Shown here piece by piece: positions 25,146 to 34,778 of a stretch of 64,000 bases of DNA. Position numbers and translations under genes: made by a program. Position 1 is the stretch's first letter. The number at the start of each line of letters is the position of its first letter. The notes below the pieces were generated by a model. The model saw nothing but the letters and a program-made list of their open reading frames with translations, did no database searches and was not told where the DNA came from. This DNA comes from Rhodobacteraceae bacterium IMCC1335 (GTDB lineage: Bacteria; Pseudomonadota; Alphaproteobacteria; Rhodobacterales; Rhodobacteraceae): contig CP046864.1 of NCBI GenBank assembly GCA_039640495.1, positions 1,922,001 to 1,986,000 of the forward strand, read 5' to 3'.

Positions 25146-25958
25146 TCAAGCGGCTTCAAAAATTATTTTCCGCTTTAAAAATTGCGTCGCTCGATCTGAG
25201 ACAAGGCCGGGCTCACCCGTGGTTAAAAATTTTGTTTCCGATCCATGGCCCAATTTATCGGGATGACGATGCAGATAATCCTGCAGGCTCTCCGCCACCA
25301 GCTCAGCTTGTGAATATACCCTCACATTTTCGCCTAGCGCATTTTGAAAAATTGTGTCCATCAAAGGATAATGCGTGCAGCCCAAAATCGCGGCATCCGG
25401 CGCGGGCATTTTGCGCATCAAGGCTTGAACATGGCTGCGCACCAACGCCTCGGCAAGGATCAGATCGCCATCTTCAATCGCATCAACAACACCTCCACAA
25501 GATTGCGCTTCTACGTCAACACCGATCGCTCGGAAGGCCAATTCGCGTTGGAAGGCTCGGCTTGCAACTGTGGCCGGCGTTGCAAACAGCGCCACATTTT
25601 TTACCGTAACCTGGCGAGGCGGCGAATTATCCCCCCATTGGCGCTCCGTCAAAGCTTCGATCAAAGGCACAAACACCCCCAAAACGCGCTTATGTTCGGG
25701 CAACCCGGCCTCTTGCATACGCCTGAGCGCCGCGGCCGAGGCGGTATTGCAGGCCAAGATGACCAGATCACACCCCTCTTGCCAGAGCCGTTCAACCGCG
25801 CGCGTTGTCAAATTGTAAACATCCTCGGCATCGCGCACCCCGTAAGGCGCCCTCGCATTATCTCCCATATATACCAAGGGAAGCGCGGGAAGTTTTTTGC
25901 AGATTGCATCCAACACGGTCAGACCGCCCAAACCGGAATCAAATATGCCTATTGCCAT
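25146..25958 (-). CDS. murI: Glutamate racemase
   Basis: It supplies D-glutamate for peptidoglycan. The 270-residue protein begins [14 protein letters not shown]. The two catalytic cysteines are in [11 protein letters not shown] (C70) and LGCTHYPLM (near 193). [11 protein letters not shown] is the conserved substrate loop. ATG 25958. Confidence 0.95.
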   Translation of the reverse strand: MAIGIFDSGLGGLTVLDAICKKLPALPLVYMGDNARAPYGVRDAEDVYNLTTRAVERLWQEGCDLVILACNTASAAALRRMQEAGLPEHKRVLGVFVPLIEALTERQWGDNSPPRQVTVKNVALFATPATVASRAFQRELAFRAIGVDVEAQSCGGVVDAIEDGDLILAEALVRSHVQALMRKMPAPDAAILGCTHYPLMDTIFQNALGENVRVYSQAELVAESLQDYLHRHPDKLGHGSETKFLTTGEPGLVSDRATQFLKRKIIFEAA

Positions 25959-25973
25959 CCTTTTACTGCCCCC

Positions 25974-26852
25974 TTACACTTTATGCCGCGTTTCAAATTC
26001 AAAGCCATAGTCGTAAGATCTAAGAGGCGTCGGCGAAAGCTCATAGGTTTTTTTTCGCAAAAAATCCATCATCGCCCGCGCATCTGCAGAAAATTCCTTC
26101 AAATCCTCTTTGTTGATTGGATCGCCCACCACAACGCGCACAGGCATATCGACGCGTTTTTTAAACTCTTTTATCAAAAGACCCATCCGCAGCGTGTTGT
26201 GTAAATGGCTTGCAAGCTGAAACATCCGGCTGGTCTGGCCTTCAAAATACACTGGTAGCACAGTCGCATTAGACTTGCTGATCATCCGCGCTGTAAACGA
26301 TCTCCACCCCGGATCCATGGGTTGCGCGAAAGGCGTTGCGGCCGTTGAAACCGTACCACCGGGAAAAACACCAATTGCGCCCCCCTCGGCAAGATAGGCC
26401 AAAGCGCTTTTTCGAGTGGCCAGATTTTCACGCACGGCATCTTTTGTTTCATCAAAGGAAATTGGCAAAACAACGCGTTGCAAATCTTCCGACTTCCGGA
26501 ACACCGTATTCGCCAAAATACGAAAATCCCCCCGAACCGTCGATAAGATATGCCCCATCATCAAGCCATCTAAAATTCCATAAGGGTGATTTGCGATCAT
26601 TATCATCGGGCCAGATGTCGGAATTTTTGACAAATCTCCGGCGACAATATCCAAACTTAAACCATATCTTTCAACCATCACCTGCCAAAAATCACGCCCG
26701 TTCGCGACTTCTTGTTCGTATCCCCGTGCGCGCTTTATCAAGCGAAGACGCCCGGTTGTATTTTCCATCAATTTAATAACGGTTTTACCGGCTTTTGTTT
26801 GCGCGGAATACGAATAACTGATGTCGCGGGCAATGCGCGGAAGCTTTAGCAC
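25974..26852 (-). CDS. Lysophospholipid acyltransferase family protein
   Basis: A 292-residue PlsC-fold protein. The acyltransferase motif NHPYGILDG (HxxxxD) appears near residues 89-97 and FPGGTVS near 163-169. The family transfers acyl groups to lysophosphatidic acid, ornithine lipids or haemolysin-like substrates. No long membrane segment is obvious. The substrate is not determined. It starts 16 bp upstream of murI in the same direction. Confidence 0.82.
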   Translation of the reverse strand: MLKLPRIARDISYSYSAQTKAGKTVIKLMENTTGRLRLIKRARGYEQEVANGRDFWQVMVERYGLSLDIVAGDLSKIPTSGPMIMIANHPYGILDGLMMGHILSTVRGDFRILANTVFRKSEDLQRVVLPISFDETKDAVRENLATRKSALAYLAEGGAIGVFPGGTVSTAATPFAQPMDPGWRSFTARMISKSNATVLPVYFEGQTSRMFQLASHLHNTLRMGLLIKEFKKRVDMPVRVVVGDPINKEDLKEFSADARAMMDFLRKKTYELSPTPLRSYDYGFEFETRHKV

Positions 26853-26912
26853 AAATAAACCCTTCCGTTTTCAGGCATGGATCAACGTTAAAACAAAGCG
26901 AAGCAGAGCCGC

Positions 26913-29900
26913 CTATTCTGCCGCTTGCGTAACCGTGGGCGGAGGATTGCGTAAAACGTCAAGCAATTCAAGACGCCGCTTTGCGGCTTTTTCATAATTT
27001 GAGAACTTTACCGGGCCAAAGCCACGAATTTGCAAAGGCAATTCAGCCAGTTCTTTGAGGGCCGCAATATCAGCCGGCCCATCAGAAAAGGCAAACGCGC
27101 TCAAATCAGCTTCATATTGTTTGATCAAATCTCGCTCCATTCTGCGCTCAACGCTATAGCCAAACACGTCAAAAGGGGTTCCCCGCAAAAACTTGAAGCG
27201 CGCCAACACACCAAAGGCTTTTTCAATCCAAGCGCCAAATTGCCGCTTCAACGGGCGCCCATCCGGGCCCAATTTGCTGAGCAAGGGAGGGGCAAGGTGA
27301 TAGGTAATCCGGTCTATATTTTCAAATTGCTCTGCAGCCTTGGCGCGGGTCAGCCGGTGCAGGCGCGCAACTTCATATTCATCCTTATAAGCCAAAAGCT
27401 TGTGATAGGCTTTGGCGACCTGTTCTTTCAAATCAGGATCTTCGATTTTCGTGACCAATTCCAAATAGCGCTTTCGCAACCGGCGGCCTTGATAGGCTTT
27501 CAAATGATCCGCGCGTGTGGCGATTTTTTCATCCAATGTTTGCGGCAATTTGATCAAACTCGGGGTCAAGAGTTTCTGCGCTTCGCTCAAGTGTAACACC
27601 GCCCATCTGCCCAGCTCGAACGCCCGCAGGTTTTTTTCTACAGCAGCCCCGTTAAGCTCGATCGCAGCTTTAAGTGCATCATGACTAAGGGGTAAATATC
27701 CACGTTGCCAGGCGCCGCCAAGCACCATCATATTCGAGAATATAGAATCCCCCAGCAATGTCTCGGCTAAGGCTGAGGCATCAAACAAATCCAATCTTTT
27801 TTGCAAGCGCGCCTCTAATGAAAGGCTCAAACGGTCATGGGGGATTTGAAATTCGGTGTCGCGGGTAAATTCGCCGCTCACAGCCTCATGCGAATTCACC
27901 ACTGCTCCGGTACGCCCGCTCTGCGTTAACCCCAATGTTTTAGCGCCGGCGCTGACCACTAAATCGCCACCGATCAAAACATCACATTCGCCAGTGGCCA
28001 CGCGTATCGCGCTGATATCCGCAGGTTTTTCTGCCAAGCGGCAATGGATATGCACCGCGCCGCCTTTTTGCGCCAAGCCGGCCATCTCCATCATGCCGGC
28101 GCCTTTGCCGTCAAGCTGGGCGGCCTGCGCAATCACCGCACCCAAAGTCACAACGCCAGTACCGCCAATGCCCGTCACCACCACATTCCAAGTTCCCTCA
28201 ATCGGTGCAAGTGGGGGAAGCGGCATCTCGGGCAAATCCAAAGCGGTTGTGGCCGCTTTTCTGGGTGTCGCCCCCTCTAATGTTACAAAGGATGGGCAAA
28301 AGCCGCTCACACAGCTGAAATCTTTATTGCAGGCGGATTGATCGATCATCCGTTTGCGGCCAAAGGCGGTTTCCAAGGGCGCGATTGCCACGCAATTGGA
28401 TTGAACACCGCAATCACCGCAACCTTCACAGACGTCTGAATTGATAAAAATCCGCTTATTAGGATCAGGGAATTTTCCACGCTTGCGCCGCCGTCGCTTT
28501 TCTGCTGCGCAGGTTTGAACATAAATAAGAACAGAAACGCCCTCGGTTTCAGACAGCCTCTTTTGAACCGATAACAGCTGCGTTCTGTCGTCTTTGCTGA
28601 TGTCTTTGGGAAACGCACTCAGGTCAAGCTCTTCCTTATCATCATAGACCAGGGCAACCGTTTCAATCCCCATCGCCAGAACTTCGCGGGCTATCCGAGC
28701 GGCGGAAAGTCCGCCGTCATTTCCCTGACCTCCGGTCATCGCGACCGCGTCATTAAACAGGATTTTATAGGTTATGTTGGTGCCAGCCGCCACAGCCGCG
28801 CGGATCGCTTGAATTCCCGAATGGTTATAGGTGCCATCACCAATATTCTGAAATACGTGTTTGCGGGTTGAAAAGGCCGACTCGCCAATCCAATTGGCAC
28901 CCTCGCCTCCCATATGGGTATAGCCAAGCGTTTCCCGATCCATCCATTGCGCCATGTAATGACAGCCGATGCCAGCATAAGCGCGGGCACCCTCGGGCAA
29001 CTTGGTGGAGCTATTATGCGGGCATCCTGCACAAAAATAAGGAATACGCGCTGCAGTCTCGCTGGCATTATCGGCACGCTTGGCAGCCTCTAACTGCGCC
29101 AGACCTGCCAAAACCTCTGAACTGGCGGCGCCCTCTTCGCGCAAAACTTGTCCCAGTTTTTCAGCAATTTCCACCGGATCTAATGCGCCCACTTCCGTAA
29201 AAAGTTGCGCCCCCGTCAGCCCATGACGCGCGCCATAAACGCGGCGCCCTTGCAAATCATCAAACAAAGCCTCTTTGATTTGGGGCTCGATCAGTTTGCG
29301 CTTTTCTTCCACAACAATGATCACATCGAGCCCATCGGCCCATTCGCGAAGCGAGCGTTGATCAAGCGGCCATGTTTGCCCCACTTTATATGCTGTAATA
29401 CCGCGCCGCTCGGCCTCTGCCTCATCGATATTCAACAGAGAAAGAGCATGGATCAAATCCAACCAGTTTTTACCCGCGGCTACAAAGCCAATCTTGGCGC
29501 CTGTTTGCCCTAAAAGGCGTTTGTCCATTTTATTCGCGCGCGAAAACGCCTCGGCTGCGGCCACCTTATAGGTCAATAACCGTTCTTCTTGTTGGGCAGG
29601 CGTGTCAATCAAGCGGATATTCAGCCCGTCTTCGGGCATCTCAACCGTAGGTGTGATGAAGGCCAAACGATGGGGATTCCCATCCACCACCGAGGTAACT
29701 TCAACCGTATCTTTCATCGTTTTCAACCCGACCCAAAGCCCGCTAAAACGAGAAAGCTCATAGCCGTAATGGCCGTAATCTAAAATTTCTTGAACGCCGG
29801 CTGGGCTGACGATGGGCATATGGGCATCCATCATTGCCCATTCAGATTGATGCAATGTAGTCGAGCTTTCCCCTGTGTGATCATCGCCCATCGCCATGAT

Positions 29901-30320
29901 CACTCCGCCTTTTGCGCTGGTGCCGGCCATATTGACGTGGCGCATCACATCCCCCGAACGATCGACCCCGGGCCCCTTGCCATACCAAAGCCCGAACACA
30001 CCGTCATAAAGGCCTTCGCCGCGCAATTCCGCTTGTTGCGTACCCCAAAGCGCCGTTGCAGCAAGATCCTCGTTAAGACCTTCCTGAAACGTAATATTGG
30101 CCCTGTCCAAAGCCTGAGCGGCCCGCTTCATTTGAAAATCAACAGCGCCCAGCGGAGAGCCGCGATACCCTGTTACATAGCCCGCTGTATTCCAACCCTT
30201 GGACTCATCACGCGCGCGCTGCGCGATCATCAAGCGAACCAGAGCTTGCGTGCCGTTCAAAAGCACCTGATGTTTGGCAATATCAAATTTATCGTCCAAA
30301 GAAACATCAAGTCTTCCCAT
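26913..30320 (-). CDS. Indolepyruvate ferredoxin oxidoreductase family protein (fused)
   Basis: I chose ATG 30320 (MGRLDVSLDDKFDIAK) with GGGAGGGA upstream; the longer frame from 30383 adds 21 residues without support. The product is about 1135 residues. It joins an IorA-like part, with the thiamine-diphosphate motif GDGTYNHSG...NDAVAMTGGQ, a ferredoxin-like region (VCEGCGDCGVQSNC, then CNKDFSCVSGFCP), and an IorB-like gamma domain (GIGGTGVVTLGAVIAQAA). Such proteins oxidatively decarboxylate aryl or branched 2-oxoacids to acyl-CoA. A LysR gene is divergent, 163 bp away. Confidence 0.92.
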   Translation of the reverse strand: MGRLDVSLDDKFDIAKHQVLLNGTQALVRLMIAQRARDESKGWNTAGYVTGYRGSPLGAVDFQMKRAAQALDRANITFQEGLNEDLAATALWGTQQAELRGEGLYDGVFGLWYGKGPGVDRSGDVMRHVNMAGTSAKGGVIMAMGDDHTGESSTTLHQSEWAMMDAHMPIVSPAGVQEILDYGHYGYELSRFSGLWVGLKTMKDTVEVTSVVDGNPHRLAFITPTVEMPEDGLNIRLIDTPAQQEERLLTYKVAAAEAFSRANKMDKRLLGQTGAKIGFVAAGKNWLDLIHALSLLNIDEAEAERRGITAYKVGQTWPLDQRSLREWADGLDVIIVVEEKRKLIEPQIKEALFDDLQGRRVYGARHGLTGAQLFTEVGALDPVEIAEKLGQVLREEGAASSEVLAGLAQLEAAKRADNASETAARIPYFCAGCPHNSSTKLPEGARAYAGIGCHYMAQWMDRETLGYTHMGGEGANWIGESAFSTRKHVFQNIGDGTYNHSGIQAIRAAVAAGTNITYKILFNDAVAMTGGQGNDGGLSAARIAREVLAMGIETVALVYDDKEELDLSAFPKDISKDDRTQLLSVQKRLSETEGVSVLIYVQTCAAEKRRRRKRGKFPDPNKRIFINSDVCEGCGDCGVQSNCVAIAPLETAFGRKRMIDQSACNKDFSCVSGFCPSFVTLEGATPRKAATTALDLPEMPLPPLAPIEGTWNVVVTGIGGTGVVTLGAVIAQAAQLDGKGAGMMEMAGLAQKGGAVHIHCRLAEKPADISAIRVATGECDVLIGGDLVVSAGAKTLGLTQSGRTGAVVNSHEAVSGEFTRDTEFQIPHDRLSLSLEARLQKRLDLFDASALAETLLGDSIFSNMMVLGGAWQRGYLPLSHDALKAAIELNGAAVEKNLRAFELGRWAVLHLSEAQKLLTPSLIKLPQTLDEKIATRADHLKAYQGRRLRKRYLELVTKIEDPDLKEQVAKAYHKLLAYKDEYEVARLHRLTRAKAAEQFENIDRITYHLAPPLLSKLGPDGRPLKRQFGAWIEKAFGVLARFKFLRGTPFDVFGYSVERRMERDLIKQYEADLSAFAFSDGPADIAALKELAELPLQIRGFGPVKFSNYEKAAKRRLELLDVLRNPPPTVTQAAE

Positions 30321-30483
30321 AGCGTTCCCTCCCAGGCTTGCCTTTGGTTCCGCAATTCTATTTACTAATAATAGGTCATGCACACTGACTTAGCTAGAAG
30401 TAAATTGAGCCGTAACGTCACACCATACGGTTTTGTTACGGCGATGAAGACAGCGTAGGCGCGCAGCAAAGCAGGTAGCTTTT

Positions 30484-31386
30484 ATGGATTGGGATAAACT
30501 TAGAATTTTTCACGCCGTTGCGGATGCGGGCAGTCTGACGCATGCAGGGGATACTTTGCGGCTGTCACAAAGCGCGGTGAGTCGTCAAATTCGTGCGTTA
30601 GAAGAAAGTCTGAATACCACGCTGTTTCATCGCCACGCGCGGGGCCTTATTCTCACCGAGCAAGGCGAATTATTGTTTGACGCAACAATTTCCATGAATA
30701 AGCGTTTAGAGGCGGCTGCGGCGCGTATCAGAGACAGCGAAGAAGAAGTTTTTGGAGAACTTAGAGTTACCACCACGACGGGCTTTGGATCCTTGTGGTT
30801 GGCGCCACGGCTTCCAAAACTTTACGAGAACTATCCGGATTTAAAGATTGATCTGATGCTCGAAGAACGGGTGCTTGATTTGCCTATGCGCGAAGCCGAT
30901 GTTGCCATTCGCATGAAAGAACCAAGCCAGGCCGATTTAATCAGAAAACGGTTGATGAGCGTGCGTATGCGGCTTTACGCATCGCCAGAATATTTGGCTG
31001 CGCATGGTCCACCAGAGCAAATTGAGGATATGCGGCATCATCGGTTAATTTGTCAAAACACAAAATCAGCGCAGGTGGGTGCAGGTCTGCAGCTCGTTCA
31101 AAAGCTGATGACCTATAATTTGCCTTCGATGTTAACCGTGAATAACTATTTCGGCGTTTTGCAAGCCGTTATTCACCATCTGGGTATTGGTGTTTTACCC
31201 GATTATGTTACCCAAGATTTTGAAGGTGTTACAAGAGTTTTGCCAGAACTGGAAAGCGTGGAAGTGCCGGTTTATCTGGCCTATCCTGAAGAGTTACGGC
31301 ATTCGAAGCGCATAGATGCTTTTCGAGATTTTGTTCTTTCTGAAATTATTGAGCATCGCCGCAAACTGCGCGACGCTTCGCTATAA
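30484..31386 (+). CDS. LysR family transcriptional regulator
   Basis: A 300-residue regulator with an N-terminal winged helix (MDWDKLRIFHAVADAGSLTH, then RLSQSAVSRQIRALEESL) and a periplasmic-binding-protein-like effector domain from about residue 90. It is divergent from the indolepyruvate oxidoreductase gene and is a likely regulator of it. The effector is unknown. ATG 30484. The stop is followed by a perfect hairpin at 31398-31418. Confidence 0.92.
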   Translation: MDWDKLRIFHAVADAGSLTHAGDTLRLSQSAVSRQIRALEESLNTTLFHRHARGLILTEQGELLFDATISMNKRLEAAAARIRDSEEEVFGELRVTTTTGFGSLWLAPRLPKLYENYPDLKIDLMLEERVLDLPMREADVAIRMKEPSQADLIRKRLMSVRMRLYASPEYLAAHGPPEQIEDMRHHRLICQNTKSAQVGAGLQLVQKLMTYNLPSMLTVNNYFGVLQAVIHHLGIGVLPDYVTQDFEGVTRVLPELESVEVPVYLAYPEELRHSKRIDAFRDFVLSEIIEHRRKLRDASL

Positions 31387-31397
31387 TCAACGACCTT

Positions 31398-31418
31398 GCC
31401 ATGCATTTTTTGCATGGC
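31398..31418 (+). terminator. Hairpin after the LysR gene
   Basis: GCCATGCA (31398-31405) and TGCATGGC (31411-31418) pair perfectly around a TTTTT loop, 12 bp after the stop. No T-run follows on this strand, so it may be an mRNA 3' end stabiliser or a weak terminator. Confidence 0.5.
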
Positions 31419-31523
31419 GGGCATGCAATCTATAGGGGTCCATGCTTGTTGATTAACCACAGCGCACAGATTATGTGCATCTTCGAAAGCGATATGATTG
31501 TTTTTATACTCCCTGTTGGACCT

Positions 31524-31556
31524 GGCCGAGCCTTCATTGTCTCGGCCTCTTTTTTT
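31524..31556 (+). terminator. Rho-independent terminator
   Basis: GGCCGAG (31524-31530) and CTCGGCC (31541-31547) form a perfect stem with a 10-nt loop, followed by TCT and a run of T to 31556. It lies 138 bp beyond the LysR stop, on the plus strand. Either the LysR transcript has a long 3' tail or a small RNA ends here. Confidence 0.75.
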
Positions 31557-31639
31557 CAAAACCTTCAAAATGGACAATTGCAACGGAACCGTGTTGCCTG
31601 TGCATTTTGATTGGTGCAAAAGAACCGGCGCCGTCAAGC

Positions 31640-32389
31640 TCAGCGTGCAAATAGCCTCCCTGGCCCATGATGCAAACCCAACAATCCAGATAAAGATTGC
31701 ATGTGCCATGCCAGCACTTGATTAGAAGATAAAACGGGCGCGTTTATAACAGTTTCAATCTCTGGAATAGCCTCAAATGTTTGCAGATTGGTACAGGATA
31801 AGAACAGCGCATCCACGTTTTGATCAGACCAGAGCGCGCAGGCCGCTTCAACCACTGAGTGATGAGAAATACGCGCCACATTGGTTTCCAACGGCTCTTC
31901 AAATGATCCAAAAAGCGGCGTTTCAATATGCGCCTCCAGCAATCGGCGACGCAACGTTTTTGACACATCTTCAATGTAGGGTGACAAAACAGCAAGGCGC
32001 TTGATCTGCATCGCGTGACAGGCTGCAATCAACGCCGTCAATGGATCGCTGACTTGTTTTGTGCGACAATGGCGAATGATCAATTCAGCAATGCGCGCTG
32101 GCCCGATCACCGATGTTCCCGAGGTGCACCCATAGCCAACAACATCAAAATCGATAGGATTGGGCAGCAATCCTGCCGCCGCTGGCAAATCTTGTTCCAT
32201 TTGAGCCAAGGTTTCCGCCGTGACATCTGGCGCACTGCGTATGCGCGAAACGTAAAAGCCCACGCCCTCTTGTGGCATCAAGCGCCGCATATCATATTCA
32301 ATGGTTTCGTCGGCTTGTAACGTGATTAGACCCATATTTGCCCTCGCGCCAACCGGTTGGCCTAAGGCGTAAGGAAACGGCCCAGCCAT
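31640..32389 (-). CDS. Asp/Glu racemase or maleate isomerase family protein
   Basis: About 249 residues from ATG 32389, which overlaps the M24 gene stop as TGATG; a TTG three bases upstream is less likely. The two family cysteines appear in YGCTSGTSVIG (near 107) and LSCTNLQTFE (near 205), as in arylmalonate decarboxylase, maleate isomerase and EutA-type racemases. It is the last gene of a three-gene minus-strand operon with an M24 hydrolase and a PLP lyase, echoing ectoine/hydroxyectoine use. The substrate is unproven. Confidence 0.82.
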   Translation of the reverse strand: MAGPFPYALGQPVGARANMGLITLQADETIEYDMRRLMPQEGVGFYVSRIRSAPDVTAETLAQMEQDLPAAAGLLPNPIDFDVVGYGCTSGTSVIGPARIAELIIRHCRTKQVSDPLTALIAACHAMQIKRLAVLSPYIEDVSKTLRRRLLEAHIETPLFGSFEEPLETNVARISHHSVVEAACALWSDQNVDALFLSCTNLQTFEAIPEIETVINAPVLSSNQVLAWHMQSLSGLLGLHHGPGRLFAR

Positions 32390-33540
32390 CAATCCAGCCG
32401 GGGAAGGCTAAGCGAAGCTACGGGCGACAATTGTTCGGGGCCAGCCTCGCGGATAACAAAATCATCCTCATGGACCAGCAAACCGCCCCCGGGAATGGCT
32501 ATACCCGGCTCTAATGTCAGCACCATACCCTCTTGTAAAATGGTCTGATCCGCCGCAATCAACGAAGGCCATTCGGTCAATTGCATTCCCAACCCATGAC
32601 CCAAGCGCCCCGCATCGCCGGTTCCCTTGCCGCCGGTCACAATTTTATCCATCGCGTGAAACACATCTGCAGCAGTTTTTCCGGGCATCGCCGCTTCTTT
32701 GCCCGCCTCAACAGCCTCTAATAACCTGTCCCAAGCCGCGCTGAGCTCGGGCGCCGGTTTCCCCGCCACAAAATTTCGATCAAAATCGCAAAAATACCCA
32801 TCATGAACCAAGCCGGTGTCAAGCATCAACGCATCGCCTGGCTGCAACAGTTCAGGTCCAGCGGGCGAGATCACATCATCATATCCTAAGGGGCCATGGC
32901 CCCCGGCAAGATAGGGGACCCAATCAGCTCCCTCTTGTAAACAAAGGCTCTGGAAGTCACGAAAAACTGCGTCTACCGGCCTGCCTTGCTGTGCAATCTC
33001 GGGTACCCTGTCAAAGGCGCGGCCGGCAATCTCGCAGGCCGTTTTGATTTTGGCAATCTCAGCCTCTGACTTGACCATCCGGAGGGAGCGCATGATCCCT
33101 TGGTCTGAGGTAAACTCGTATAGGGGCAAGGCAGCTTTCAAGCGCTCAAAATCGCCTAAAGGCATGCGTAAATGCGTTTCATGCCCCGATGGCACCGCGA
33201 TGCGGCCAGATTTTGAAACCCGATCTTTGATCGCAGAGGCCAGCAAGCTTAACCCGTCATTCTCTAGGTCTGGGGAAGACCAGGTTCTGATATCCGTAAT
33301 CCAGGTCTTTGACATCAATGCCGCACCAATCGATGGAATAACCGCTACCGGCTTGCCGGATTGAGGCAAGAGCAAAAACCAAGGGCGCGACGGGCTTTCC
33401 CAAAATCGGGTTAAATAGCCGGTAAAATAACGTATTTCTGGCTCGGTTGTCAAAAACATCGCATCCAACCCCGCCGACCGCATCGCGGCCTGAGCCCGCG
33501 AAACGCGGCCTTCGAATTCTGCGGTTTCAAACCCGCGCAT
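32389..33540 (-). CDS. M24 family hydrolase (Xaa-Pro peptidase/ectoine hydrolase-like)
   Basis: A 383-residue creatinase-fold protein with an N-terminal creatinase domain (about 10-150) and a complete M24 metal site: D in LMLDTGLVHDG, D in FCDFDRNF, H in GHGLGM, E in LTLEPGI and E in LLVHEDDF. Relatives include prolidases and ectoine hydrolase DoeA. It overlaps the PLP-enzyme stop and the racemase-like start by one base each (TGATG), so the three are tightly coupled. A C-N bond hydrolysis of a small zwitterion is plausible. Confidence 0.88.
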   Translation of the reverse strand: MRGFETAEFEGRVSRAQAAMRSAGLDAMFLTTEPEIRYFTGYLTRFWESPSRPWFLLLPQSGKPVAVIPSIGAALMSKTWITDIRTWSSPDLENDGLSLLASAIKDRVSKSGRIAVPSGHETHLRMPLGDFERLKAALPLYEFTSDQGIMRSLRMVKSEAEIAKIKTACEIAGRAFDRVPEIAQQGRPVDAVFRDFQSLCLQEGADWVPYLAGGHGPLGYDDVISPAGPELLQPGDALMLDTGLVHDGYFCDFDRNFVAGKPAPELSAAWDRLLEAVEAGKEAAMPGKTAADVFHAMDKIVTGGKGTGDAGRLGHGLGMQLTEWPSLIAADQTILQEGMVLTLEPGIAIPGGGLLVHEDDFVIREAGPEQLSPVASLSLPRLD

Positions 33541-34559
33541 CAGGAATCACTGGCCTCGCTGAGCACGCATAAAACGCGCGACTCATCACCAATACCTTCG
33601 ATATTTTGGAACATCGCCGCTAAACCGGCTGCGCCAGAGGGCGTGGTTTCAAGATCAAGCGCGTTGAGATGCGGCAAAACTGCTTCTGCCTCTGCATCCG
33701 AAATCAAACAAAACAGATCTGCATCTTCTGCCAATCCTTGAAGCGCGATCAATGAGGGCTCTTTACAATCCAAACGGCCCATAGTGGACACTGGCCCCAA
33801 GGTGATTTTGGATTTGCCCGCTTTGATGCTGTTGTAAAGCGCCGGCGCGGCGTCGGGTTCAACAACGATAATTTGCGGCGCGCTGCCCCAGATTTTTCTA
33901 AAATAGCCAGCAGCGGCAGAGGCCAAGCCCCCAACGCCGGCCTGCAAAAGAATATGGGTCGGCGGGCTTTGCATTTGCTCAACTGCCTCCGCCGCCATAA
34001 CCAAATACCCCTCCATCAGCTGATGCGGTGTCTCTAGATACTCGGCCCAAGACGTATCCGATAATAAAACCCATCCATTCTCGGACGCCGCCAAGAGCGC
34101 GGCCTGCAGACTGGCTTCATAATTATCACCAGCCCGCACGACCTCTGCGTCATGGCCGCGCAATTTTTCTGCAAAGCTTTCAGGCACCGTGTCTGAAAGA
34201 TACACCACCGCCTTCGCGCCAAAAACCTTGGCCCCTGCCGCCACAGAAAGACCATGATTCCCGGCACTAGCGGTGACAAAAGTTTCACCTGTCAGATTAC
34301 GTTTTTGGGCTGCTTGCGCTATTACATAAGCCGCTCCCAGCGCCTTGAAACTGCCCAACCCCATGCGCCCGCGCTCGTCTTTTATGAACACGTCCCCAGC
34401 GCCGCCAAACCCTTGCAAATGTTTCATCGGTGTCGGTGCGGCAACGGGGCATCGCGCCAAAAGCGTCTGCGGGGTTGCAGCATCATCGCTGGGACGGGGA
34501 ATTTCCGGCATATTCAACCCATCGCGCATGCCAACATAAGGGTTTGCTAAAAGCTGCAT
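33540..34559 (-). CDS. PLP-dependent lyase (diaminopropionate ammonia-lyase/threonine dehydratase-like)
   Basis: A 339-residue fold type II PLP enzyme. The Schiff-base lysine is in GLGSFKALGAAY, and the phosphate or substrate loop is TASAGNHGLSVA. The GLGSFKALG wording is closest to diaminopropionate ammonia-lyase; EutB-like dehydratases are alternatives. It is first of the three-gene operon with the M24 hydrolase and racemase-like genes. ATG 34559 has GAGG 6 bp upstream. A role in removing ammonia from a 2,3-diamino or hydroxy amino acid is inferred. Confidence 0.85.
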   Translation of the reverse strand: MQLLANPYVGMRDGLNMPEIPRPSDDAATPQTLLARCPVAAPTPMKHLQGFGGAGDVFIKDERGRMGLGSFKALGAAYVIAQAAQKRNLTGETFVTASAGNHGLSVAAGAKVFGAKAVVYLSDTVPESFAEKLRGHDAEVVRAGDNYEASLQAALLAASENGWVLLSDTSWAEYLETPHQLMEGYLVMAAEAVEQMQSPPTHILLQAGVGGLASAAAGYFRKIWGSAPQIIVVEPDAAPALYNSIKAGKSKITLGPVSTMGRLDCKEPSLIALQGLAEDADLFCLISDAEAEAVLPHLNALDLETTPSGAAGLAAMFQNIEGIGDESRVLCVLSEASDS

Positions 34560-34778
34560 CGCGGCCTCATCAAAAAGTTTAAAATCCGACGTTCACAAGA
34601 GAAGGAGTTGTGTTGACAGTCAAGCGATTATTTCATCCTTGGCGATTTCGATAAGCAAAATTTTAGCGTCACACCTGCCCTTCCCGGCCAACCCGCGGCC
34701 GCTTTTGCCTGGGCCGATTACTTGCTCTTGCGAAAAGCTTCCCGTATGAGGTGCAGAAAATGATCATTAGGGGCCAGA

